Positions 1 to 13,345 of a stretch of DNA of 45,305 bases are shown piece after piece. The position numbers and the translations under genes were made by a program. The DNA comes from Acephala macrosclerotiorum. Taxonomy: Eukaryota; Ascomycota; Leotiomycetes; Helotiales; Mollisiaceae. The notes beneath the pieces were generated by a model, which saw only the letters and a list, made by a program, of their open reading frames with translations, had not been told where the DNA came from and searched no databases. Where the stretch lies: contig MU119553.1 in assembly GCA_014904845.1 (NCBI GenBank), positions 2,135 through 47,439 of the forward strand. The letters run 5' to 3'. The first letter of the stretch is position 1; every line of letters begins with the position of its first letter.

Positions 1-3000
1 TTAATATTATTATTTTTTTTAAACGAGTATTTTTTTATTATATATTATTTTAAATAAAAATTATTTATTGTATTTTATTTTATAAATAAATTTTTTTATA
101 TTAATTGTATTATTTTTAAGTTCGAATTTTATAATTAAATATAATTTAAATAATTATTATATAATGCAATTAAAATTATTTATAGTAAAAAATTTATTGA
201 TTTTATAATAAAAATCGAATTAATTTTTTTTGTTTTTAAAAATTGAAATTGAATTAAAAAATTTTTTTTTTACGAATATTTTAATTTTTTTAATTATTAT
301 TTAAAATCGAATATAATAATATAAATCGCGTATATTAATAAACGAGATTTTGATTTAAAAAATAAAATATAATATTAAAAAAATCTTTTTTTAAATTCGT
401 TATATATACGAAATAAAATTATTAATAAAAATTTTTTAATCGTTTGAAAATAAATTTTTAATCGATTTATAATTAATTAAATTTGTTTTTTTATTAGTAA
501 TAACGAATTTTACGAAAAAAAAAAGAAATTTGAAAATAAAAAAATTCGATTAATAAATAATTAAAAATTACGAATAATTATTTTAATATTTAAAAATAAT
601 TTATATATTGTAAAATTGAAAATATTTATAAAATTTAAAAAAAAACGTAATTTTTTTGAAAATCGATATTTACAAATAAAAAAATATTATTATTATTATT
701 TGTAGTAAATATTAAATTATAGATTTTATTAGAAATATTAATAAAAATATTAAACGTATTTTAAATAATATTTTCGAAATAATAAAATTATTTATTAAAA
801 TTTTATTAAATAAAACGATATTGAAAATATAATTACTCGAATTAAAAAAGTATTTTTTTTATAAAAAGTATAATTGAAAAATGTAAAACGCAATATTTTA
901 TCGATTTTATATTTTTTTTATTTTTTTTGTTTTTATTTAATTTATTTAATTCGTTTGAATTTTTAGTATTTTTTTAAATTTAAATTAAAATTCGCTTATA
1001 ATCGTTTTTTGTATTTTGTATTACACGTAAAAAAAATATATTTGATTATTATAATAATATTTATAAGAATATTTTTAATTAATATAATTAAATATTATTA
1101 TTAAAATTTAAAAAAAATTTTAATTAATAAAAAAATACAATAAAAAATAAATAAAAATAAAAAAAAATTCGTTTGAAATTTGAATAATAATATTTTTTTA
1201 TTAAAAAGTATTTTAAAATAAAAATAAAAAAAATTTAATTTGAAACTCGATTGAATTATTTGATTAATAAAAAGATTTTTTTTGTAAAATAAAATTGAAA
1301 TAATTTAAATTAAAACGTGTTTACGATTTATTTTAATTTTAAAAAATATTTTAATATTAAATTTTTTTTTTTGATTTAAAATTTAATAAACGTTTAAAAG
1401 TATTTTAAATTTAAAAACAAAAAAATAAATTTATTTGAAAAAAAAAAAATTTATTTAAAGATCGAAAAAGTTTATATTTGTAAAATAAAAAAAATATTCG
1501 AATTATTTTTAAATATTGAAAATAATATAAAATTTAAATTTGAAATAAATAAAAAAAAAACTATAAATAGAATTGTAATAAAAATATACATATTTTAAAT
1601 TATTTCGAGAAATAATTTTCGAGTATTTAAAATTATTTAAATTATCGAAATATTTTAAATTTTTTTAAATCTTTTAAAAAAAATCAAAATTTAAAAAATA
1701 ATCGTTTTTTATTTGAATTTGATTAATTATATTTAAAATAAATAAATAAAATTTAATTAATTTAGATTTTATATAAAATTAATTAAAAAAAATCAATTAA
1801 AATAATCGAGAATTCGAGAAATAGAAATAGAAATAAGAGAGAAAAAAAATGAATAACAAAAAATAAATAAAATTTCGAATTGTAAAAAATAAATAATTGA
1901 ATAAATAATTTTTAAATAAATAAATAGTCTCGTATAAAATTCGAGTTTATAATTTGTTATAAAATATAAAATAAATATTTTTTATTATTAATATATATAA
2001 AAAATAGAATTTTCTTATATATAAAAAAAGTAAAAAAAGTTTTATTTTGATAGATTAATTCGTTTGCGAATCGGTAAACGAATTTTTTCTTTTGATACAA
2101 AAGAAACATTTTAAAAAATATTAAAAAAATATTAAATATTATATAAAATTCAAATTATTAATATTGAATAATATAAAATTTTTAAATAAAAATTAATATT
2201 ATTTTTACGATTTAATAATTAAATATATTATTAAATCGTATAATTTATATCGTTATAATTTAATGCGATTTTTTTGAATTAATTTTAATAATATAATTAA
2301 AATTAAAAAAATTTATATATTTTTATAAATATATATTCGTATTATAAAAATTATTATTTATAATTTTAAAAATCAAATTCTTTATTTGTTATTTAAAATT
2401 TCGATTTATTTGTTTAATAATATTAATTTATATAAATTATTAAATTTTAATAAACTTATAAAATTATAAAATTAATTTATTTATAAAAAATATTTTATTA
2501 TTAATAAAAAGTTTATAATTTTTATTTAAATATTAAAAATTATTAATTATTAATTTTATTAAATTTTTTTAAAACGTTATAAATTTTGTTTTTAATAATA
2601 TTAATATTTTTATATATAATAATTTTTAATAATTTTTATTTATTAAAAAATTAATTATATATAATAAATTATTTATAATTTCGTGAAATAATTCAAAATT
2701 TATTTACGATTATATTATATATGATTTTTTAAATTAAATCGTTCGTTTTATATAAATAATATATTAAATTTAAATTTTAAAACGATATATAAAATATTTT
2801 TTAAAATATTTTACGATTTTTTAATATAAACGAAAAAATAAAACGTAAAAATTATAATCGATTTTAAAATTTTAATAATTTTTATTATTTGTAAATATAT
2901 TAAAAATATATATAATAAATTTATTATTAATATTAATATAAAAATTATAATAATTTAAAAATCGATTTTTAATTTTCGTTTTTTTTATTATTTATAAAAT

Positions 3001-3239
3001 CTTTTTATTAAAAAACAAATTATTTTTTATATTAATTTTTTTATCGTTTTAATTTATATTATTATAATATATAAATTTTAAAATTTAATATTAAATAAAA
3101 TTATTTTCGATTTTAAAAAATTTAATATAACGTTAAATTTATCGTATATAATTTTTTTTTATATACGAAATATACGTTTTATTATATTCTTTTAAAATTA
3201 TAATTTTTTTCGATTTAAATAATATAAAAAATAATTTTT
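1..3239. other. AT-rich, RIP-like decayed DNA without genes
   Basis: No reading frame of plausible gene length or composition is visible on either strand. The sequence is almost only A and T; nearly all remaining C on the plus strand is in CpG. In bases 1-600 I counted by hand 18 C, of which 16 are CpG, against 17 G outside CpG, so the plus-strand C was removed much more completely than the G. A short motif at about 2,043-2,100 resembles the end of the repeat at 4,690-4,745, so part of this stretch may belong to the same repeat family. The block continues off the left edge. Confidence 0.85.
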
Positions 3240-4745
3240 TAATTAATTATTCGTTTTATTAATTGTTTATTTTAAAAATTAATATTAATTTTTATTAAAT
3301 TACGTAAATAATACGTAATACGAGTTATTTTAATTATAAACGATTTTAATAAAATTTAATCGAAAGATTTAAATATAATAATCTGATTAATTTATTAAAA
3401 AATTTTATAATAAAAATAATTTAAAATTCTCGAAATAATATATAATTATTTCGATAAAAAATATTAAAATTTTAATTGTATTACATTTTAAATATTAATT
3501 GAAACTATTATATAAACAATTTAATATTTAAAAATAAATTACAATTTAATTAAATAATATTAAATTTCAAATTTTTAAATATTTTTATTAATTCGTTATT
3601 ATATAAATTAATAAAATATTAAAATATTTACTTATTTAAATATTAAATATTTTTATAATTATATAATTTTTAAAAAAAAATTTTAAAAAGTTTTTTTTTG
3701 AAATTATAAATTAAAAAAAATAATTTAAATTAATTAAATCGATTATAATAATTCGATATAAAAAACGAAAATTTTAAAAAGTTTTTTTTTAATATAAAAC
3801 TTTGAAAATATATTTTTGTTTTAAATATTAAAATATTAATATATTAAATTTTTATTTTTATTAATTTTATAATTGTATAATATTTAAAAAAAAATTTAAA
3901 TTTTTTTTTTTTGATAAATATAATCGTAATAAATATTTATAATTAATAAAATCAATCGTAGTAATTCAATATAAAAAACGAGAATCTCAAAAAATATTTT
4001 TTTAATAAAACTTTATTAAAAGTACGTTTCTATTTAAAGTATTAAAATTTCAAATTGTAAACTGTAAAAATATTCAAAATTCAATTGTGCAATTTTCGAA
4101 AAAAAAATCTCAAAGAATTTTTCTTTAAAATTATATACTAAGTAAAATAATTTAAATTGATTAAATCGATCGTAATAATTGAATATAAAACGAGAATTCT
4201 CAAAAGTATTTTCCTAGTATAAAACTCTATAATAAGTACGTTTATATTTAAAATATTAAAGTATTTAAATATTAAAATAATAGTATAATTTTTAAAAAAA
4301 ATTTCAAAGAGTTTTTTTTTAGAATTATATAATAAAAAAAGTGATTTAAATTAATTAAATTGATCGAATTAATCGTAGTAATTCGATATAAAAACGAGAA
4401 TTTTAAAAAGTATTCTTTTAATAATATAAAACTTCTTAATACGTTTTTATTTTAAATATTAAAAAATTTATCAATTTATCGATTTTATTATTCGATAAAA
4501 TTTAAAACTCTATTTCAATTTTAAATACTTATAAAACGCTCAAATTAAAAGTTTTTAATTTGAATTTGAAATTTGAAATTTGAAACTTGAAATAAAAATA
4601 TATTATTAAAATCGAAAACTTTATAATTTTTTGTAAAAACGTTTTTATAAAATTTACAAAGTAAAATATATATCGAATATTAAAAAGAAAAATCGTTCGC
4701 TAATTGGTTCGTTTGCGAATCGATAAACGAAATTTTTTTTTAATA
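3240..4745 (-). repeat. Decayed copy (reverse) of the 194-bp-unit repeat
   Basis: Reverse-complement copy of the repeat best preserved at 27,560-28,690. It carries about four internal units that each read, on this strand, as an A-rich stretch, a CpG-containing motif around GATCGAT or its decayed forms, and a block ending in ACGAG. The end of the repeat near 4,630-4,745 carries the palindrome-like TAAAAACGTTTTTA and a motif with several CpG (TTCGTTTGCGAATCG). Changes relative to the preserved copy are C to T and G to A. Boundaries are approximate because the flanks are equally AT-rich. Confidence 0.7.
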
Positions 4746-7700
4746 CGAAAAAAATATTTTATTATTTATTATAAAATAAAATAATTTTAAAAAATTTAAA
4801 ATCGTATTTAAATTAAATAAAAATTATTTTATTTATAATTTTAATATTTATTCGTTTTTTAAATAAATATTTTATAATTATATTAAAAATAATTATATAC
4901 GTATATTATATTTAAATTTAAAAAATAAAAAATTATATAAATTATATAATAATTTTTTTTAATAAAAATTTCAAAATATAAAATAAAAAAAAATAAAAAA
5001 AAAATAAATAAAAAAAATATAAATTTTTTTTTATTTATTTTTATATTTTTTATTATTATTTTTTTTAAATAATAATTTTTTTTTATTTTATATTAATTTT
5101 ATATAAAAAAAAATAAAAAAAATAAAAAATAATAATAATAAATTTTATAATTTGAAAAAAAATTAAAAAAAAAATATTATATTTTAATTAATATTTATTT
5201 TCAATTTTTAAAATAATAATATATTTAAATTCGAAAATAATAAATTATATAATTATATAATAAAAAAATTTTTAATTTTTTTTTTTTTTTAAATTTTTAA
5301 AAAAAAAATTTATTTTATATTTTAATTTTTTTTTTTTAATAATATTCGAAATATTAATTTTTATTTTTTTTATTTTTTTGTAAAATTTTATATATAACGT
5401 TTTTTAAAAAAAATTTAAAAATTATAAATATTTTATTAAATAAAATCGAAAAATAAAATAAAATACAATTTTAAAATTCAAATATAAAATAATTAATATA
5501 AATAAAATTTTAAATAAATACAAATTAATATATATAATTAAAATTTAAAATTTTTATAATTATAAATTTTTTTTTAAATAATAAATAAAATTTATTTAAA
5601 ATAAAATAAAATTTTTAAATTGTAAATTTTAATAAAAAAAAATAATAAAAAATAAATTGAAATTTTAAAAAATAAAATATTAATATTAATACGATTATAT
5701 AATTTATATAATAATAATTAATTTTATTTAATTAATAAATAAAATATTTTAAAAAATTAATTAAACAAAAAAAAAATATAATAAAAATAAAAATTATATT
5801 TATAATATATATTAAATATTTTAAAATAAATTTAAAAATAATTTATATATTAATAAAAATTATAAATTATTTTTATTATTAAAATAAATTAAATAATTTA
5901 TAATATATAAATTATTTATTTAAAATTAATAATTCTTTAAAAAACTTTTTATAAATAAATATTATTAATTTTTTTTAAAGAAAAAAACAAATTTTAATAA
6001 TAAAATTAAAATTTTCAAAAAAATAAAATTAAAAAAAATTAAAAAAAAAATTAAATTTTTTTAATAAATTTAATAATAAAATTATAAAAATTTATTATTA
6101 TTTTCTTTTTAATTCGATATAATATAATTAATAATATTTAAATATTTTTTTAAATATTTTTTAAAAAAATTTATTTTTATTTTAAAATAATTAATATTAT
6201 TTTAAAAATTTTTATTAAATTTATATAGTAAATTATTAAATTGAAAATAATAATTATAATTATTATTATATCGAAAAAAATAAAAATAAATATATAAAAA
6301 AAAATTATTTTTTATTTTTTATATTTTCAATTTAATTATTAAATTTTATTAAATTAATAATAATATATTATATAAATAATATAAAAAAAAATTATATTTA
6401 TAAAAAATATTTAATAATATTTTTTTTTTTCAAATATTTATAATATTATTTTATTTCGTATTTAAAATAAATATATTAAATAAATTTTAATTATAATATT
6501 ATATTATTAATAAAAAATTTTATTATTAAACGAATAAAAATATTTAATAAAAAAAATTTAAATAATAATAATAATAATATATTTATTAAATATTTAAAAT
6601 ATTATTTTAAATTTTTACAATTTTATATATTCAAAAAAAAAATTATAAAAATATTAATATATTTCAAAATAAAAATAAATTATTTTTTTTTTAATAATTC
6701 GAAAAAATTATAAATATTATTATTAATAATCGAAAATTGAAAATAATTAAATATTAATTTTTTTATTTAATGAAAATAATTATTAAATTCGATTAATTAA
6801 TTTAAAAATAATATTTTTTTTTTAATAAATTAAAATTTATTTCAATGTAAAAAAAAAATTTAATTAAATTCGATTAATATATTTTTTAATAATTCGAAAA
6901 TAAAATAATTAAAATTCGAAAATAATTAATTAATTATAATTAATATATTTCGAAATAAAAATAAATTTTTTTTTTTAATAATTTTTAATAATTAATTATT
7001 AATTTTTTTAATTAATAAAAATATTTTTATTTTATAATTTTTATATATTTATTTTTTATTGATTTAATATCGTATTTTTTAATTATATTATATATTAAAA
7101 TTTTTATAATAATAAAATAAATAATAAAAATAATTTAAAAATAATATAAAAATAATATTAATAATAATTAAATATTAATTTTTAAATTTATAATGAAATC
7201 GTTTTATTATAATAATAAAAAAAAAATTATAAATTAATTAATTTATTTTATAGTAAAAATTAAAATATATTTATTAATAATATTTAAAAATTAAAAATTA
7301 TTTTTATTTTTATTTCGATTTTATAATTAATAATAATTAATTATTAATTTTCAAATTGATATTGAAATTGTTTTATTACAATAAAAAAAAATTTATATTA
7401 ATAATAAAAAAAATATATATAATTTATATTAAAAATAAAATAAAAAATAAAATAAAAAATAAAATAAAAAATAAAATAAAAAATAAAATAAAAAATTTAT
7501 AATAATTAAACAATTTATAAAAGATTTTTTAACGCTATTAAAAAATATTTATTAACGTAAAATAATTACATAAATATTACAATTAAAACTCGAAATAAAA
7601 ATAAATAAATAAAATAATTAATTAAATAATAAAATAAATAATTAAATAATAAAATAAAAAATTAAATAAAAATATATATATTTAATAATTAATTAATATA

Positions 7701-7763
7701 AATTATTATATATTATATCGTTATAATTAAAAAATAATTTATTTAATATTATATAAAAATATT
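4746..7763. other. AT-rich decayed DNA without genes
   Basis: No gene seen on either strand. Long A and T homopolymers and simple repeats dominate; CpG is present but sparse. A dodecamer array lies at about 7,432-7,494. Nothing else recognisable. Confidence 0.8.
7432..7494. repeat. 12-bp tandem repeat (TAAAAAATAAAA)n
   Basis: About five head-to-tail copies of a unit made of T, six A, T, four A. It may be a decayed minisatellite or a product of slippage in A-rich DNA. Confidence 0.8.
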
Positions 7764-7958
7764 ATTAGAATACTAATTACGTACAATACTAGACTATATC
7801 GAGACTAGTTTAAATCGCGCTAAAATTGAGATTATATTTTTCAACTTTTGCGTATTTTTTAATTTAATAATAATAACGATTATAATAATTGCAAAATATA
7901 AAATATTAATTTTTATATTTTATATTTGATTTATTAATAAATATTTTTATATAATTGA
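7764..7958 (+). repeat. Direct repeat copy 1 (about 195 bp), heavily decayed
   Basis: Matches 9,788-9,982 at a constant offset of 2,024 bp with no gaps. Almost all differences are C/T or G/A. This copy is the more mutated one: where copy 2 reads CACGTGCAG, this reads TACGTACAA, so the central CpG is kept while neighbouring C and G outside CpG are lost. One site is reversed (this copy has CpG where copy 2 has CpA), so both copies descend from a less mutated ancestor. Confidence 0.9.
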
Positions 7959-9787
7959 TATTAATTAATAATCAATTTTATAATTGATTATAAATTAATC
8001 AAATATCGTATAAAAAAAACTATATTACATTTTTTAAATATTATTAAATTATAAAAAAAAAAAAAATTTTTATAATAAAATTTTTTTAAATATTTTAAAT
8101 ATATTAAAAAAAATTTATATTACGCTTTTGAATATTATCGAATTATAAGATTTATTTTTTACGAAAACGAAATTTTAATATTATATACATTTTCAAAAAC
8201 TCGATCAAATAATTAATTAAATTATTATATTTATTATTTGATTCAAATTTGCATTTATTACGCGAAATAATTAAATTTATAAAAAAATTCGATTAATCAA
8301 TTAATTGAATTATTATATTTATTATTTGATTAAAATATTATTAAAAATTTATTTATTTTTATTTTAATAAATTTTTCTCGATTTAAATAATTTTTTTATT
8401 AAATATTTTATTATTTAAAATATTTAAATTATAAATAAACATTATTAATTTTTCATAGAATTTTAATATTATTTGTAAAATATTATATTTTAAACTTTTA
8501 AACGATAAAATTTTATTCGATAATAATTTTAATATTAATTTTATCAATTTTAAACAAATAATCAACGATTAATTTTCGAATTATATTATTAAAATCAATT
8601 TTACGATTACGTGTAAAAATTTCTTAAAAATTTTAAATTAATAATCAATATTTTTTTTTATTTAAATATATTTTTTTTTCTCGAAAATTTCTTTTAAATT
8701 TATCGTAATCGATTTTTTATTTATATGTATTCAATATTTATTTATACGTAAATAATTTCAAAATTTTAAAACGAAATTAAAATTATTTAAAAAAAACGTA
8801 TTTTTTATTTATTTATAAAAAAAAATTTAAAAAAAAAATTATATATTATAATTTATATATTTTTTAATATATTATATACGAAATAAAATATAATCGTTTA
8901 TTATTTCTTTATTAAAATTTTTTTTTTTTTATAAAATCGAAATTTTTTTTTTATTTTTTTTTATTATATTAATATATTATTATAATTCGTAAAAATAATT
9001 TAACGATCGAATATTTTACTTTGATTAAAATTTTAATTTCGAACTCGATATCGTTCAAAAAATAAAATAAACGTATTAAATTATTCAAAATACGATTTTT
9101 TTTAATTTTCAAATTATAATATTTTTTTAAATCGATACAAATAATTCGTTTATTTTCGAACGAATAAAAATTAAAAAGAAAAAATCAAAAAAATGCGAAT
9201 TTATAATAATATTTATAATAATAATAATAATATTCGAGATTATAAAATTATAATATTAATTTTCAAAATAATATTTTTTTATTTTATATAAACTTTTAAT
9301 TTTTTCAATTCGATTTTTTATATTATTTTATTTTAAATATATTAAATTTAATATTACGAAATATATTAAATTTTTAATTTTTAATTATTTTATATTTATA
9401 TTTTTTTTTATATTTATATTATTAAATTAAATTTTTTATTTAAATTTTATACTTTCAAATAAATTATTATATAAAAAAAAAAAAAAAAATTAATTTAATA
9501 TTTTAATATTATTATTACTTGGTTTATAAAATCAAAAAAAAAAATATATTTTAATTTCGATTTTTATAATTTTCGATTAACGATTACAATTATTGATAAA
9601 CTTTAAAAATAATACTAATTTATTAATATTGTTTTCAAAGTTTAATTATATATTTTTTTTGATTATTTTTAAATTATTAAAATATTAGCGAGTTTTACGT
9701 AATAGCGATTTATAATAAAAAAAAAATATATTAATTTGATTAATTTAATTAAATTAATTATTTTAATAAAAAAATTTTTTTACCAAT
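7959..9787. other. AT-rich decayed DNA without genes
   Basis: A 60-codon open frame on the minus strand near 8,383-8,565 is only I/L/K/N/F codons from A+T sequence and is not a gene. In 9,001-9,360 I counted 15 CpG, 10 C outside CpG and 4 G outside CpG, the opposite strand bias to the start of the window. No other structure seen. Confidence 0.8.
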
Positions 9788-9982
9788 ATTAGAACACTAA
9801 TCACGTGCAGCACTAGACTGCATCGGGACTAGCCCAGACCACGCTAGAGTTGAGATTATATCTCTCAATTTTTGCGCACTTTTTAATTTAATAATAATAA
9901 TAATTACAATAATTACAAAATATAAAATATAAATTTTTATATTTTACGTTTGATTTATTAATAAATATTTTTATATAATTGA
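9788..9982 (+). repeat. Direct repeat copy 2 (about 195 bp), first 90 bp little decayed
   Basis: Partner of 7,764-7,958. Its first 90 bp still hold a near-normal GC content (for example GCATCGGGACTAGCCCAGAC), standing out in the AT-rich block. The last 100 bp are AT-rich in both copies. The family is unknown; it could be part of a transposon end. Confidence 0.9.
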
Positions 9983-10576
9983 CAAATATAAAATACTCGA
10001 ATAATAATATTTATTTTTATTTTATATAATAAATATTTTAATAATTAAATATATAAAAATCTCGAAATTAAAATATTTAAAAAAATTTAAATATTAAAAA
10101 TCGTTTAATTAATTTATAATTGTTTTATAATTAAATCGTATTAATAATATCGAATTTCGCGAATATAAAAAAATTTATTTTTTAATTATTGTAATTTAAT
10201 TTTTTTTATTATAAAAATTAAAAAAAAAATTATATTTAATAAATATTATATTTATTATACGTTATTATTATTATTATAATTTTTATTAAAATATATTAAA
10301 ATTTAAAATTAAAAAAAAATTTGAACGTAAAATTTTAATAAATTAAATTATAATAAATTAAATAAAATATTAATTAAAAAATTCAAACGAATTAATTAAA
10401 ATTTTTATTAAAAATTATTAAAAACTTTATAAAAATTAAATTATAATAATAATAATAATATTAATTTATATTAAACGAATAATAAATAAAAAAAAATTAT
10501 TTTAAAATATTTTATAAAATATAATAATATATTAAATTAAAAAATTATATAATAAATTTTTTTTTAATTGAAATAA
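9983..10576. other. AT-rich decayed DNA without genes
   Basis: Nothing recognisable on either strand. Confidence 0.8.
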
Positions 10577-11287
10577 TATATTAAAAAAAAATATTTTATT
10601 AATCGTTTTATTGAAAAATACGTATATTAATAACGTTATTAATAAATTAATAATAATTTAATCGATTATTAATATTATTAATTATTTTAATTTAATATTA
10701 ATTTAAAATTAAATATTTAAATATTTAAAACTTATAATTTATAATATTTATTTAATTTATTATAAAATTTTTAAATAAATTTATTGAGTACATATTAAAA
10801 TATTAAATTATAAAATTAAAATTTATTGAGTTTTAATATTTTTTATTAAAATTTATATATAAATTAATAATCGCGTTTTATTCGATTAATAGATTTTTAT
10901 CGTCTTATAAATCATACAAATAAATAAAAATAAAAATTGAAAATATTAACGCTATTTAAAATTTGATCGTAAAATCGATCGATTTAAACAAAATTTACAC
11001 GCGTAAATACGCTAGTTCAATATGCGAGTAATTGTATTACTCGATATTGAAAACTTAAATTGAAATACTTAGAAATTGAGCGATTCAATTGATTAAATGT
11101 AATTATATAAAAGTCGCGCGCAATCGTTTATAGTCGTCGAAAGTCGAGAGTTTTAATATTTTCATAGATTTAAATCTATTTATCAATCGATTATTATTAG
11201 ACGTCAAAGTTTTAAATATACAATTATTATATAATATACACTACTAGTAAATCGCTAATACTATTAATAATCAATTAATATATAAAA
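10577..11287 (+). repeat. Terminal direct repeat, left copy (probable LTR)
   Basis: Matches 21,181-21,942 in the same orientation over the whole length, with gaps near the left end where this copy is about 50 bp shorter. Differences are mostly C/T and G/A. A TATA-like TATAAAAG lies at about 11,106, followed by a CpG-rich stretch (GTCGCGCGCAATCG), as in the promoter part of an LTR. The two copies start 10.6 kb apart, a size fitting one LTR retrotransposon, possibly with nested insertions. No gag or pol frame survives between them. LTR identity is inferred from size, spacing and orientation. Confidence 0.65.
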
Positions 11288-11999
11288 TTATAAAATTATA
11301 AAAATAATTTAAAAATTTAAAATTATAAAATCGATAAAAAAAAATTTATAATAAAACGTAAAATTAAATTAAATTAAATTTCAATTTCAATTTTAAATAT
11401 TTTAATTTATATTTTTTTAAAACGATATTATATTATTTTAAATTTCGTATATATTTTTTTAATATATTTTTTATTTTCGTATTATATTATTATATTATAT
11501 TATAATAAATACAAATTTTAAAATAAAATTTTATAATTTTAAAAAAGTTTATAAAAATTTTTAATAATAAAAAAAATAAAATTTCGTATTTTTTAATTAT
11601 ACGATAAAACGATTTTTCGTTTTTTAATATATTAAAATTTTAAATAAATTATATAAACAAATAAATTTTACGTTAAAATCGATTATTATAAATATTTATT
11701 TTATTATCGTTTAAATATATTACAATTTACAAATATATTTATAATTTTATTATTTTCAATTTTTATATATTTTAAAATTTAACGAATTTTTATATTATAT
11801 ATTTTTATAAATATATTATTCATATAAAATTAAAATCGTTTATTATTAATTATAAATTCGAATTTTATTATATATTTAAAAATTTAAAATTTTTTAATAA
11901 TTTTTATATTAAAAATATATAAAAGATTATTAATTAAATCGTATTTTATTATTAATTATTTTTTATTTTAATAAATTATATAAATATTATTTATTTAAT
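11288..11999. other. AT-rich decayed DNA without genes
   Basis: Sequence after the probable left LTR. No primer-binding site or gene can be recognised; mutation has removed nearly all C and G outside CpG. Confidence 0.75.
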
Positions 12000-13345
12000 A
12001 TAAAAATTAATATTAATTTTTTTATATATATGTAATATTAATACTTTTTATAATAAACGATTTTATTGAAATTTAATTAAAATATTTAAATATAATAATT
12101 TAATTAATTTATTAAAAATTTTATAATTACGAAATTTCGAATTAATATATAATCGATTTAATAAAAAATATTAAAATTTCAATTTACGTACGATCGTATT
12201 ATATTTATAATTATAATATATTAATTAATTTAAATTATATAAAATTTATAAATAAATTGAAATTTAATTAAATTTTATTAAATTTTAAATTTTAAACGAT
12301 TTTATTAATTCGTTATTATATAAATTAATAAAATATAATCGTATTTAATAAATATAATAATTGTAAAATTTTTAAAGACGTTTTTATTTTAAATATTAAA
12401 ATCGATAATCGTTTTAATACGAAATATTAAAAATTTTTAAATAAATTTTTATTTTAAATATTAAAATACTTATTTAAATATTGAATATTTTTATAATTAT
12501 ATAATTTTTAAAAAAAATTTTAAAATTTTTTTTTTGAAATATATAATAAATAAATTAATTAAATCGATTATAATAATTTAATAAAAAAAACGAAAAATTT
12601 AAAAAAAAAATTTTTAATAATATAAAATTTCGTAATACGTTTTTATTTAAAGCGTTAAAATATTTAAATACTAAAATTGTTTTACGATTATACAATTTTT
12701 GAAAAAAGATTTAAAAAGATTTTTTTTAAAATTATATATTAAATAAAATAATTTAAATTAATTGAATTAATCGTAATAATTAAATATAAAAACGAAAAAT
12801 TTTAAAAAAAAAAATTTGATATAAAATTTTAAATATACGTTTTTGTTTTAAATATTAAAATAATAAAATATTTTTATTTTAATTATATAATTATATAATT
12901 TTAAAAAGATTTTTAAAAGATTTTTTTTTAAAATTATATATTAAACAAAGTAATTCAAATCGATTAAATTAATCGTAATAATTTAATATAAAAAACGAAA
13001 ATTTCAAAGAATATTTTTTTAATATAAAATTTTATTAAAAGTACGTTTTTATTTTAAATATTAAAAAATTTATTAATTTATTAATTTTATTATTCGATAA
13101 AATTTTAAATTATTATTAATATTTTATTTTAATAATTATATTAATTTTAAATACTTATAAAACGTTTAAATTAAAACTATTAATTTAAAACTTAAAATAA
13201 AAATAAATTACTAAAATCGAAAATTTTATAATCTCTCGTAAAAACGTTTTTACGAGATTTACAAAATAAAATATATATCGAATATTGAAAAAAAAAAATT
13301 CGTTTATTGTTAATTCGTTTAATAAATCGTCGAACGAGTTTTTTC
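12000..13345 (-). repeat. Decayed copy (reverse) of the 194-bp-unit repeat
   Basis: Second reverse-oriented copy of the family best preserved at 27,560-28,690. It shows the same order as 3,240-4,745: distal part, about three internal units, then the end with AAAACGTTTTTACGAGATT and the CpG-bearing motif near 13,300-13,335. It lies inside the interval bounded by the probable LTRs, so it may be a nested insertion. Boundaries approximate. Confidence 0.65.

Noticed and set aside
8383..8565. 60-codon minus-strand frame
   Set aside because: Made only of codons expected from random A+T DNA, with no motif, inside a decayed repeat block.
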